This document shows, one piece after another, positions 8,855-19,300 of a DNA stretch of 64,000 bases (within the stretch, counting starts at the first letter, position 1; the number at the start of each line of letters is the position of its first letter). The DNA is taken from contig NZ_OY762552.1 of the NCBI RefSeq assembly GCF_963666025.1, positions 62,001-126,000 on the forward strand. The letters run 5' to 3'. The stretch comes from an uncultured Methanobacterium sp. Its GTDB lineage: Archaea; Methanobacteriota; Methanobacteria; Methanobacteriales; Methanobacteriaceae. The notes under the pieces were generated by a model. That model was not told the origin of the DNA and ran no database searches. It was given only the letters and a program-made list of their open reading frames with translations. Made by a program: the position numbers and the translations under genes.

Positions 8855-9149
8855 TTTTAAATTCAAAATAATATACCCTTGACTTATCAAAAGTGTTTAT
8901 TGTAGATACGATTGAGGAGTCTTTAGAATAGTGTTTGAAGCTCATTAAACCTACTTTTAATGCTAACAAACGAAAGATTTCTTAATATTTCCAGCTAGAA
9001 TTAATTTAGATTAATGTCTTTTTTCACTGTTTGTAGCCATCCAACCAGTTTATGAACATCTTTTTGAGTAAACATATCTATGTTCCTATAGCTCTTGATA
9101 TTGGTGTTAAAAGGAGGATAATATGTTTTTATAAATAAATTATTTTTTT
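8855..9149. other. Intergenic with shared repeat and a possible gene remnant on minus
   Basis: About 8878-8940 carries a block (TTGACTTAT...TTTATTGTAGA...GAGTCTTT) that recurs in degenerate form downstream of the other adhesin genes (about 13570, 16080, 20955). On the minus strand, 9001-9140 reads without stops for over 40 codons, ending in FTQKDVHKLVGWLQTVKKD and a TAA at 9003-9001, but there is no start codon or ribosome site; it looks like the 3' scrap of a lost gene of unknown family. Confidence 0.35.
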
Positions 9150-9197
9150 GTGAAAAAAAAATAAAAAGAGGGGAAGTAAAAAAATTAAATTCCCCTA
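9150..9197 (-). terminator. Terminator of the VWA/DUF11 gene
   Basis: On the minus strand, stem AGGGGAA / TTCCCCT (9196-9190 with 9175-9169) followed by a T-rich tract (complement of the A-run at about 9152-9167). It lies 15 bases after the stop codon at 9212. Confidence 0.7.
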
Positions 9198-9211
9198 GTT
9201 AATAGGGCGGA

Positions 9212-12200
9212 TTATTTTCTTTTTGCACTAATTACGCCGGATAATACTACTAATAGAGCCACTAACAGAGCTCCTAAGGGTGCACCGGTCTTTTGCATAG
9301 GCACAGTCTTTGCATTCACTGTTTTTCCATTTAACGAAGTGTCCTGCACATCAACTGTGGCCGTAGCACTCTGGTTGTCCAGGATTGGATCGAAAGTGTC
9401 AGAATACACGTGGGCGTGGTTTTCTAATGGTCCTACTTTTTCTACTCCAACAGTCATTATCAGCTGGGCAACAGCGCCACTTGGTAGATCTCCTATGGTC
9501 CATATGCCTGTAATAGGGTCGTATGATCCATAGTTAGCACTTGAACTGATGTAAACAACACCTTCCGGCAGTTTATCTGTAACATAAACACTGGTAGCAG
9601 TATCCGGCCCTTTGTTTTGCACGATTAGGGTGAAGTAGATCACTTCATGGATGTAAGGGCGAGGATTACTGACTGTTTTGGTTATTTCCAGATCTGCTGC
9701 TGGTGGTACGTTTATAGTGGCATTAACTTCGTTAGCCCAGTTTGTCATTTCCCCTGTTGCATTTACTAGTGCGGTTATGTTTAGAATTGCGTTGGTGTTG
9801 TTTAATAATGTTCCAACATTCCATATTCCTGTTGAAGGGTTGTATATTCCTTGTGAGGATTGGTATGAAAGGAATACTAGTCCTGCAGGTAAGTTATCTA
9901 CTACCTGGACGTCTGAGGCATCGTTTGGTCCGTTGTTATGTGCTGTTACTGTGAATATAATTGTACTTCCGTAGTTTGGTGTGGGGTTGTTCACGGTTTT
10001 CGTTATTATAATGTGTGCATGTGGTGGTATGTCCAATTGTGCGCTTGCGTTACCGTATGGTGGTCCTTCTGGGTATTCTGGGTTGTAAGTGTCTTGTGCA
10101 GTTTGATTTACAGTGTTGTATATTGTGGTGTTGGCTACTGTTATTTGTCCGGGTATTGCGATATAAACTGTTGATCCTACTGGAAGGAATCCAAAGTCCG
10201 AACCGGGCCATGTTATAGGCTCGTTATTCCAGCTTCCGGAATCTATTTTCCATTGATAATAACTTCCAGGTGTAAATCCTGGTGGTAAGATATCAGTTAA
10301 AGTAATTGTAGCATTACTTGGACCGATATTGGTAGCACTGAAAACTATCCAGACGTTGTCCTGGTACTGGGCAGTGGTTATTGGTGTTCCATCTTGGGTT
10401 GCTCTCCACTCTTTATTTAGGGTAAAGATGGATGCTGGTGGTACGTTTATTGTTTCGTTGTCTTTACTCCATGGAAATTTATCAAAGGTTGTCTGATTTG
10501 TTACAAAAGCCCAGTTGGTGATAGTTCCTACTCCGGTCACGTTGGCTGTTATGCTTAAAAATGCGGACGTACCGTTTAGTATTGTTCCTATGTTCCATAT
10601 TCCAGTATTTGGATTATATGTTGTTCCGGGTGTAAATATGGATGAAACGAAGGTCAATTCGGCAGGTAGGATGTCTGTTACTTCCACACCTTGAGCATCG
10701 TTTGGTCCAGTATTAAATGCGGTGATGGTAAAAGTCACTAAACTCCAATAATTTGGTGTGGAATTAGAAACTATTTTGTCTAATACTACGTGTGCAGCTT
10801 CGCTTACAGTTATGTTCACGGTTGCGTTGTTATCAGGGTGTGGATCGAAGGTTGTTGTCGTAACATTCACGAAATTGGTTATTAATCCAGTGGCATTTAC
10901 TATTGCTGTTATATTTATGGTTGCATTTTGATTGTGTCCAATGATTCCCAAGTTCCAGGTGTATATGTTCCCAACAACTGAAAATGGTACTGGTGTTGAG
11001 GATACGAAGATCAGGCCAGTTGGCCATACATCGGTGACCACAACATTTTCAGCAGGATCTGGTCCTGTATTGCACACACCAATTGTGAAGTGGATAATAT
11101 CACCAAAATCTGGTGTTGTACTGTCTACTTTTTTGCAGATTGAAAGATCAGCGGTGGGTACATATGGGTTTTCGACAAAAAGTTGTATTAAATCATGGTT
11201 ATTTAGGAGGTTGGGGTCGAATTCAGTTCCGTTGACGGTGGCGATGTTGGTTATGTTTCCAGTGAATTTATTATTTATGGTGGCGTTAAAGGTAATAGTC
11301 ACTATTTGGCTGGCTGTTAGAGTTCCTATGTTCCATATTCTCATAATAGGATCCCAAGTCCCCTGACTGGGAGTTGCAGCACCAAATGATGATATTCCAG
11401 TGGGCATAGGATCGTATGCCATTACGTTTGTTGCGGTGTTAGGTCCGAGGTTTGTAACTGTTAATGTGAATGTTACGTTTTGTCCAGAGGTTAGGCCTTG
11501 TGTTTGGTTGGCTGTTTTTATTATGGCCAGGTCTGCAGCGGGGATTAAATTGCTAATAAAAGTTGCACTATTACATAATGTTCCATTAACATATGCATTC
11601 ACCATGTTGCTAAGAGTTGTTGGGGGTACTGTGGCAATATCTACTACTCCTCTCACCCAGAAATTAACGATCTGACCAACAGAAAGGCTTCCAAGATCTA
11701 CACTCTGCCCAGAAGTGTACGGACTCCAGTTAACATTGTTCAGAGAATATTGGACACTATTATGGATTTGAATTGGTAGAACGTCAGAAAAGCTTACAAT
11801 CCAGGCAGTATGGGGGCCATTGTTTCTTATGCTCATTTCATAAGTTAACAAACTTCCAGGCCAAACAGGCTCAGGATTACCTTCTTTAGTCACACTAAGA
11901 CATGCTGGGAAGTCTACTAATGGTATGGGTAATGTTAAGTTTCCTGTTTTGTTTTCAGGGTCGGTGTAAGTAATATTAGCTACTACGTTGGTGGGAATGT
12001 TGAATCCGTTAATGGTGGACATTAAATCGTATCTCACGTTCCAGGTTTGCCCTTGTCCCAGAGTTGGTATAAACCAGGTTAAGGTTCTGGTTCCATCCGG
12101 GTTTAAAACATTGGTTGTTGGAGCTATGGTAGCACCTACGTAGGTCATGTAGTTGGGTACCACATCTGTGACAGTGATATCTTTAGCTTTAGTGGTTATA

Positions 12201-12925
12201 CTTTGGAATATCTGATTATAGATACTATCAATGACCGAAGCATTGTTGGCAAAATAATATTGAGGTACGCCATTGATAACAGATGCCATCTGGGTTAATA
12301 CAACAGGATCAACATCCGGTCCCAAACCTATGGTGTAAACATTGTATCCCAAACTTTTAGCCAGGGTAGCAAAGTATATGGCCCGCTGGTCAGGAGTTTG
12401 TGTAGCATTCCCCCCTGCATTAAAGAGTCCGTCGGTTAGTAAGATGATGTTTCTTTGATTAGCGGGAAGTGAGGATAAACTGAGTATATTGATGGAAGTT
12501 TCCATTGCCAAAGCACCATTGGTTGTACCTCCAGGAGTGTTCTGGTTAACTACATTAATGGCCTGATTGAAGTTACTGGTTAAACCTTGCTGCTGTTTTA
12601 TTACGTTAGCCCAGTTTACCACTCCAACTTGATCAGTAGTGTTGTTCATTTTGTTAATGAAACTGATGGCACCAGTTTTTCTAAGACCTGTAGGGTCACT
12701 GGTACTCATACTTCCAGAAGCATCTATGGCAAAAACCACATCAGCAGGAAGTCGGGTTGAATTACTGGATCCATTCACTTGGATGTAAACCGTGGCTGTA
12801 TCAACCCCTGTTACATTGGCAGTTTTATTTGCTTCTATAGCCTGGTCCTGGGCACATACGGATCCCGCCATGAAAAGCATCAGAACTATCGTTAATAAAC
12901 TTATCAAAATCAATTTTTTATTCAT
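9212..12925 (-). CDS. Surface protein with von Willebrand A domain and seven DUF11 domains
   Basis: 1237 residues. Signal peptide about 1-25 (ends SVCAQ). A VWA domain (about 60-260) has an intact MIDAS D68-x-S-G-S in FAIDASGSMS, so it should bind a divalent metal and a protein ligand. About seven DUF11 domains follow, each with the pattern N-x-G-P-x-x-A-x-x-V-x-x-x-D-x-L-P (for example NNGPNDASDVQVVDNLP), forming a long stalk. The C-terminus MQKTGAPLGALL + hydrophobic + SAKRK is the same anchor as in the + strand adhesins. Likely a wall-anchored adhesion protein. The ATG at 12925 follows AAGGAGGGGGAAA; the longer frame from 12982 lacks a ribosome site. It is transcribed against its neighbours. 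Confidence 0.88.
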   Translation of the reverse strand: MNKKLILISLLTIVLMLFMAGSVCAQDQAIEANKTANVTGVDTATVYIQVNGSSNSTRLPADVVFAIDASGSMSTSDPTGLRKTGAISFINKMNNTTDQVGVVNWANVIKQQQGLTSNFNQAINVVNQNTPGGTTNGALAMETSINILSLSSLPANQRNIILLTDGLFNAGGNATQTPDQRAIYFATLAKSLGYNVYTIGLGPDVDPVVLTQMASVINGVPQYYFANNASVIDSIYNQIFQSITTKAKDITVTDVVPNYMTYVGATIAPTTNVLNPDGTRTLTWFIPTLGQGQTWNVRYDLMSTINGFNIPTNVVANITYTDPENKTGNLTLPIPLVDFPACLSVTKEGNPEPVWPGSLLTYEMSIRNNGPHTAWIVSFSDVLPIQIHNSVQYSLNNVNWSPYTSGQSVDLGSLSVGQIVNFWVRGVVDIATVPPTTLSNMVNAYVNGTLCNSATFISNLIPAADLAIIKTANQTQGLTSGQNVTFTLTVTNLGPNTATNVMAYDPMPTGISSFGAATPSQGTWDPIMRIWNIGTLTASQIVTITFNATINNKFTGNITNIATVNGTEFDPNLLNNHDLIQLFVENPYVPTADLSICKKVDSTTPDFGDIIHFTIGVCNTGPDPAENVVVTDVWPTGLIFVSSTPVPFSVVGNIYTWNLGIIGHNQNATINITAIVNATGLITNFVNVTTTTFDPHPDNNATVNITVSEAAHVVLDKIVSNSTPNYWSLVTFTITAFNTGPNDAQGVEVTDILPAELTFVSSIFTPGTTYNPNTGIWNIGTILNGTSAFLSITANVTGVGTITNWAFVTNQTTFDKFPWSKDNETINVPPASIFTLNKEWRATQDGTPITTAQYQDNVWIVFSATNIGPSNATITLTDILPPGFTPGSYYQWKIDSGSWNNEPITWPGSDFGFLPVGSTVYIAIPGQITVANTTIYNTVNQTAQDTYNPEYPEGPPYGNASAQLDIPPHAHIIITKTVNNPTPNYGSTIIFTVTAHNNGPNDASDVQVVDNLPAGLVFLSYQSSQGIYNPSTGIWNVGTLLNNTNAILNITALVNATGEMTNWANEVNATINVPPAADLEITKTVSNPRPYIHEVIYFTLIVQNKGPDTATSVYVTDKLPEGVVYISSSANYGSYDPITGIWTIGDLPSGAVAQLIMTVGVEKVGPLENHAHVYSDTFDPILDNQSATATVDVQDTSLNGKTVNAKTVPMQKTGAPLGALLVALLVVLSGVISAKRK

Positions 12926-12982
12926 TTTCCCCCTCCTTGATGTTTGATTAAGTTTTAAGAAGATTAGAATTAATGAAATCAC

Positions 12983-13856
12983 TGCATTCCCTTTAAAAAA
13001 AGAATGTATATGTTTTAAGAAATCGGGAAATTTTTGTGTGTTTCATCTTCTTACTAAAAAATTTTCATTAATATTTATATTCATTATTATATATCAATAT
13101 TGCTCTGATCAATAAACAAGTAAAAAGAATGTAATACCTTTTCCAGGTTCAGATTCAACCCATATTTCGCCACCATGCTGATGACAATTCTCTGAGAAAT
13201 GGATAAACTAATACCCAAACCTTCATATTCCTATGATTATGCAATCTCTGGAAAATGGTGAAAATACGTTTCAGGTATTTTAAAATCAGCGTATAATAAA
13301 GAGATATTATCCAGATAAAAAGAGTAGAATTAAATAAGTAAACGATCTTCAAACTTAGAAAACAGGAATGAAACTCTGAAATTATCTTTAATGCGAGGAA
13401 GTGAAACCATTCAAGAGGGAGATAGTGCCGTTGAATCCACCGGAGGAGAACTAGATGATGCGTGGATAAGCATCCATTTAACCCCCTAACCATTGACTAG
13501 GGTAAATAAATTAATGAGTACTATCAGTACTCAATTAACTTTTTTTATTTAAAATAGAATTAGGTAAACCATTGACTTATTAAAAATATTTATTGTACCG
13601 CGGATTCAGGAGTCTTCAAACGATTAAAGAAGTAAAATAATATTTAATTAATTTTGAATATAAATTTCTATTTTATAAATGGATTTTTCTCATTTTAAAC
13701 AGTTCTACTGAGATTTCCAACTAGATTAATCCATTTTTTTTCAAGGCATTCTCATCAATTTGTGACATAAGTCACTAAAAATTTTATTTTTGTTATTGAT
13801 TTGTGAATACAAAGATCATATTAGATGATAAAATTGTAGAAGGAGGTGACAAAAAC
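12983..13856. other. Intergenic accessory stretch with gene remnants
   Basis: Contains the minus-strand promoter of the VWA gene (TATA-like ATATATAA near 13090-13100), the histidine-kinase scrap (13118-13285), and a + frame open from 13334 to 13489 with no start codon (ends ELDDAWISIHLTP) that I do not recognise. The block TTGACTTATTAAAAATATTTATTGTA at about 13572 matches the repeat seen after the other adhesin genes. A GGAGGTGA ribosome site at 13842-13849 serves the next gene. Confidence 0.5.
13118..13285 (-). pseudogene. 3' fragment of a PAS histidine kinase (HATPase end)
   Basis: By eye, the stretch aligns almost base for base with the 3' end of the intact kinase gene at about 30483-30650 (shared runs such as TCAGATTCAACCCATAT, CACCATGCTGATG and TCTCTGGAAAATGGTG). 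It would encode the last roughly 55 codons (FQRLHNH...GGEIWVESE). Single-base deletions near 13185 and 13233 relative to the intact copy break the frame, and nothing upstream matches, so it is a truncated, frameshifted remnant. Confidence 0.8.
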
Positions 13857-16022
13857 GTGACCCAAAAAACAGAATATATAAACTACCGAATTATTCTCAT
13901 TTTAGGCTTATTAATCATATTCGCAGCTACTATTTCTTCTTCCAGTGCAGCCAACACCATCTATGTTAATAATGCTACTGGAAACGATGATTATGATGGA
14001 ACCAGTGCAACTGTAACCGGTCCAACAGTTGGTCCCAAAGCAACTATTCAAAATGGTACTGATACAGTAGATTCTGATGGTACGGTTAATGTGGCCGATG
14101 GACTTTACAAAGAAGCAGTAGTCATTAACAAAAACTTGACCCTACTGGGACAAAGCCAAACTGGAACTATAATAGACGGATATAATACAGTAAGACCTTT
14201 AACCATAAACAGTGGGATGGTAACCATAATCAACTTCACCATACAAAACGGAATTTCTACAAATGGTGGTGGAATCAACAACATTGGTGATTTAACCATT
14301 ACTAACACTACCCTAAAAGACAACACCGCAACCAGCACAGAGGTAGATGTTTATGGAGGAGGAATCTACAACGAGGGCACCCTAACCATCAATAACAGCA
14401 ACATAACCAACAACACTGCCACCGGAGCCAACAATGCATATGGTGGGGGAATCTACAACTCTGGTACCCTAATCATCAATAACAGTATAATTACCAACAA
14501 CACCGTAACCACTAGCAATGGATATGCTGATGGTGGAGGAATCAGCAACGAGTTTGGTACCGTAACCATTAATAACAACATTATAGCCAACAATACAGCA
14601 ACCACCACTGGATCTGGGGAAGATGTTTATGGTGGAGGAATCAGTAATTCCTTTATTGGTGATTTAACCATTAATAATAGCCTCATAATCAACAACACAG
14701 CCACAGGATCAGGGGGAGATGTTTATGGAGGAGGAATCAGCAATTGGGGTGCTTTTTTAACAATTAATCATAGTATAATAGGAATGAACACAGCAACCAG
14801 CCCAGAAGAAGATGTTTATGGTGGAGGTATCAGCAATAATGGTGATTCAACCATTACCAACACTACCCTAAAAGACAACACCGCAACCAGCACAGGGGGA
14901 GATGTTTATGGTGGAGGAATCTACAACGAGGGCACCCTAAACATCACTAACAGCAACATAATCAACAACACTGCCGTCGGAGTCAACAATGCATTCGGTG
15001 GAGGAATCTACAACGAGAATTATGGCATTTTAACCGCGAATTTTAACCGTATAGTAAATAATTCACCCAATGCAATATACATTGACACACCATCTGTCAT
15101 TGACACACCATCTGCTGATTTGGATGTTGAATATAACTGGTGGGGTTATAACAATCCCCCATTTGAAACATTAATCCATGGAACCACCCCCACTAGATGG
15201 CTCTACATGACCATTAATGCAAGCCCAACCCCCATGAATAATGGCGAAACTAGTCAAATAACTGTGAGTTTTAACAACTACTCATCTGATGGAACCAACT
15301 ACACTCCACTACCTGAACCTTTAGCTGGACATATACCGGATAGAACTCCTGTGAATTTCCAAACGGACCTGGGAACTATAGGTAGTAAGAGTATTAACAA
15401 GACCACTGTGAATGGAATTGCCACTGCAACTTTAACTGCTAGTGAACTAGCTGGAACAGCCCATTTAAACGCCACGACTGATAACCAAACCGTTTACTTG
15501 AACCTGCTCATTAACCCCAAATCCAGTGTTTACCTGAACATATCTCCTGACAAAATCAATCCAGTTGTTGGTGATACCGTAACTTACAGGTTCAAAGTGG
15601 GAAATAATGGTCCAGATCCTGCTCTAAATGTGGTGATGACCTACAAAGTCCCTGATGGAATGGTATTTGTGGGTGCCAGTGACAACATAGGAGAAAAGTG
15701 GACTTACGACCCGAACACAAGAACAATAACCTGGAACCTTGGAACTGTACCTGTCGGTGACCCTGACCTCGGGGTTTCATTCTACTATGCTGCTGCAGGT
15801 GAATATAAAATAAACCCATTGCTCAGTACCACAACCTACGACCCTGATCTCAACACCAACACCCAATCAATAACAGTTCATGCAGTTACAGCACTAAGCG
15901 TAAACGCAGTAACCACAACCCGCACTGTAGGAATGCAGAAAACCGGAATACCAATTGCAGGAATAGTCCTGGCTATCCTGATGGTACTCGGCGGATTGAT
16001 CAGCACCCAGAAAAAACAATAA
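13857..16022 (+). CDS. Adhesin-like surface protein 3, beta-helix/Ig/DUF11, QxTGxP anchor
   Basis: 721 residues. Signal peptide about 1-34 (IILILGLLIIFAATISSSSAA). Beta-helix about 35-420 made of coils such as GGGIYNEGTLTINNSNI and GGGISNNGDSTITNTTL, then an Ig-like domain (GHIPDRTPVNFQTDLGTIGS; about 460-560), one DUF11 domain (about 560-660, VGNNGPDPALNVVMTYKVPDG) and the tail MQKTGIPIAGIV + hydrophobic + STQKKQ. I start it at GTG 13857, 10 bases after GGAGG (13842-13846); a longer frame from 13803 has no ribosome site. Probable wall-anchored adhesin. The coil THTTLKDNTATST-like segment occurs twice with near-identical DNA (about 14300 and 14860). Confidence 0.85.
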   Translation: MTQKTEYINYRIILILGLLIIFAATISSSSAANTIYVNNATGNDDYDGTSATVTGPTVGPKATIQNGTDTVDSDGTVNVADGLYKEAVVINKNLTLLGQSQTGTIIDGYNTVRPLTINSGMVTIINFTIQNGISTNGGGINNIGDLTITNTTLKDNTATSTEVDVYGGGIYNEGTLTINNSNITNNTATGANNAYGGGIYNSGTLIINNSIITNNTVTTSNGYADGGGISNEFGTVTINNNIIANNTATTTGSGEDVYGGGISNSFIGDLTINNSLIINNTATGSGGDVYGGGISNWGAFLTINHSIIGMNTATSPEEDVYGGGISNNGDSTITNTTLKDNTATSTGGDVYGGGIYNEGTLNITNSNIINNTAVGVNNAFGGGIYNENYGILTANFNRIVNNSPNAIYIDTPSVIDTPSADLDVEYNWWGYNNPPFETLIHGTTPTRWLYMTINASPTPMNNGETSQITVSFNNYSSDGTNYTPLPEPLAGHIPDRTPVNFQTDLGTIGSKSINKTTVNGIATATLTASELAGTAHLNATTDNQTVYLNLLINPKSSVYLNISPDKINPVVGDTVTYRFKVGNNGPDPALNVVMTYKVPDGMVFVGASDNIGEKWTYDPNTRTITWNLGTVPVGDPDLGVSFYYAAAGEYKINPLLSTTTYDPDLNTNTQSITVHAVTALSVNAVTTTRTVGMQKTGIPIAGIVLAILMVLGGLISTQKKQ

Positions 16023-16060
16023 AGGGATTTATATCCCTTTCCCCAACTTTTTTTATTTTT
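16021..16060 (+). terminator. Hairpin plus T-tract after adhesin 3
   Basis: Stem AAAGGGAT / ATCCCTTT with a 4-base loop, then CCCCAACTTTTTTTATTTTT. Nearly identical to the terminators of adhesins 1 and 4. Confidence 0.75.
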
Positions 16061-16186
16061 TATTAAAATAGGTAAAACCATTGACTTATGTAAGTCTTTA
16101 TTGTAGAATCAATTCAAGTGTCTTTAAAAGAAGAATAACTCTCTTTTGATATTTTTTACGAATTTGGATTATTATCACGATTTTGA

Positions 16187-16326
16187 TTTTAAGATTAATG
16201 TTAGAATGTAATTGAACTATTATATTTTTCTATTTGTAAATGCATGAGCTTATTTATTATATGCTAACATTAAACAATAATTTAGTAAGTAATATCTATG
16301 TTATTAGGCATAAAGGAGGTGAAAAC
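16187..16326 (+). promoter_or_regulatory. Promoter-leader module of adhesin gene 4
   Basis: TATA-like element TTATTTATTATATGC (about 16250-16264) and ribosome site AAAGGAGGTGA (16312-16322). It is a diverged duplicate of the module before adhesin 1 (5813-5958). Confidence 0.65.
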
Positions 16327-19300
16327 ATACGAAAACAAAAAAATGAAAGTAAAATATTTATTGCTTTACTACTATTCAGCTTAACATTACTGTTTCTGGT
16401 TAGCACAGTTTCTGCATCTAGCGAGGTCTATGTAAACACCACAGGAAACGATTCGTGGAGTGGTACATCAGATAATCCTTAACTTACCATACAAAAAGGA
16501 GTAGATAATGTAGATCCAAATGGACTGATCCACATTGCTGATGGGCAATACAGCGGAGTAAACAACACCAACATTAACATTGATAAGAACATGACCATCA
16601 CTGGTGAAAGTCAGGCAGGAACCATTATAAATGGAACAGGCATTAACGGAGTATTCCTCATCAATTATGGTGTGAGTGTCTCCATCAGTAAACTGACAAT
16701 AACCAATGCAACACTAAAACTAACTGGCGATGAACATTATACGAGCATCTACAATTACGGAAATTTAACCGTGGAGAACTGTACTTTCAATAATAACAGT
16801 GCAAATGGTATTGGTGGTACTACAACTGGCTCTGCTATCCATAACCAGGCCCTTGCTAATAATAATCCTGTTATTTGTACTGTGACAAATTGTAACTTCA
16901 CCAGTAACAGTTACGATGCTATATCTAATTATGCAATTCAACATGGCAGTTCAGCTATTTGTACTGTGACAAATTGTAACTTCACCAGTAACGATTTAGC
17001 AATCTACAATTTGTGTGAATCTTTATCTTCAGTTATTTGTACAGTGGTTGAATCCAACTTCACCAACAACATTGGATCATATTGTGGTGGTATATACAAT
17101 AAGTTTGAAGCAGATTCTGGTTCTATTACTTGTACAGTGATGGATTCTGTTTTCATCAACAACCAAGCCATATACTCTGGTGGTGGTGCTATATGCAATA
17201 GCTTTCAAGGTATTGCTCCATGTATTCTTACTTGTACAGTGATGGATTCTGTTTTCATCAACAACCAAGCCACATTCCCTGGTAGTGGTGGTGCCATAAT
17301 GAATAGAGGTACAGGTTCAGGTTTTGTTAATTGCACTGTTATTGAATCTTCCTTCAGTAACAACCAAGCTTCTAATGGTGGTGCCATTTTGAATAGAGCT
17401 ATGTATTCAGGTTTTGTTAATTGCACTGTTATTGAATCTTCCTTCAGTAACAACCAAGCTTCTAATGGTGGTGCCATTTTGAATAGAGCTATGTATTCAG
17501 GTTTTGTTAATTGCACTGTTATTGAATCTTCCTTCAGTAACAACCAAGCTTCTAATGGTGGTGCCATTTCCAATGAAGGGGATTATTCTTCAGGTGGTTC
17601 TATTAACTGCACACTGACTGAATCAACTTTCACCAACAATCGAGCTGGTGGGAATGGCGGTGTCATATATAATATTCTAAACCACAGCACCTGCCCTATA
17701 ACAATTACTGCTAATTTCAACCGCTTCTACAACAATACCGCAACCAATGGTAATGTCATCTACAATAATGGTGGTTCTGTGGATGCTGATAATAACTGGT
17801 GGGGTGTCAACGACCCTAATTCCAACTGGTCAGAATACCTATCAGGAGTCAGTACCAGCCCCAGCAAATGGGCGCAACTTGGAATTCATGCAGCACCTGA
17901 TGTTATTGGAACTGGTGAAACTTCCTCAGTTACAGCCAACTTAAACTACAACAACCTGGGTGAAAACCTTTTGGCTATTTACCATCACTCCATACCTAGT
18001 GTAGATGCACTTTTTGCAGTGGACATCCTGGGAACACTCAGCACTTACAGTGGAATCATTTTCAATGGAGGAAACCTTACAACTACATTTACTGCAGGTC
18101 AAATGCCTGGAACTAGCAAAGTCAATGTAACTGTGGACAATGCTACAGTGACTAAAAGTATAACAATACAAAGGGATGATGTCTACGTGGCAACCTCAGC
18201 TAATGGTGGCAGTGATTCCAACAATGGAAGCTCAGAATATCCATTTTTAACACTTAACAAAGCCATAACAGAGGTACGAACTGGTGGACGGATACACATC
18301 GCCAATGGTGAATACACCGGATCACTAAACCGGGGATTAACAACAACCAAAAATATAACCATACTCCAAGACACGTGGATATCTGGAGTTGGAGACAGTG
18401 TAATCATCAACGCTGAAAATAAGGATTGTATAATCCACAATGGATACACTCTTATTCTACAGAATTTGATGATGATCAACGGAAACAACTCAGGAAACTT
18501 CGGTTATGGTGGTGCTATCCAGAACTATGGAAATCTAACCGTGGAAAACTGTACATTCAGTGATAACACCGCAAATTATGGAGGTGTCATTGCTAACATC
18601 TTTAAAGGTGAAGTTGTCTGTCATTATACCGGAACCACTTCATTCACATGGGAATATTCCGGTGCAATTACCAGCACCATTATTGGGTGCACATTTAATA
18701 ATAACACCGCAACCTATGATGGAGGAGCCATCTCCAACTACATATACACCGCTTCCACGGTAGAAGCTTCTGAAGGTGCTAATATCTCAGCATCTCTTTT
18801 CGCATCCATTATCAGCACCATAAACAACTGTACATTCACCAACAACACAGCAATGTCAGGAGGAGCTATCTCCAACAACTGTACTATTTATGGAACTGCA
18901 ATATCAGAAAATGGCAATGCCACTGCAGTCAGTAAAAGTTACATTAACAGTACCATAACCAACTGTACTCTTATAAATAACAGAGCAGTATACGGTGGTG
19001 CAATCTCAGATTATAGTTCCATAAACATCAAAGCCGAATCCACCAATGCCAATACATCAGTGGTTGGACATAGTTCAATATATGATTCAATAACCGGAAA
19101 CACTCTGACAGGTAACTCTGCAATATATGGAGGCGCAATCTCAGCCATGCAGTACCTTTCAATCAGTGCAAATTGGAATGACAATTATGAACCAATAATT
19201 GATGACAAAGTAGAAGTTAACTCGCAGGTTCATTTCAACAGGATAGTCCTAAACACAGCTGCTACAGGCCCTGCTATTTATGGTTCTATTTATCCTGCTT

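Noticed and set aside
9339..11675. Several + strand frames opposite the VWA/DUF11 gene
   Set aside because: They are antisense shadows of a well-supported coding gene, have no ribosome sites and show skewed composition (Trp/Cys/Val-rich).
13334..13489. Open + frame ending ELDDAWISIHLTP as a small gene
   Set aside because: No start codon or ribosome site and no recognisable family; noted only as possible debris.
16480..16482. Stop-codon recoding (pyrrolysine) in adhesin 4
   Set aside because: The stop is TAA, not TAG, and Methanobacteriales are not known to use pyrrolysine; the paralogue has Tyr.
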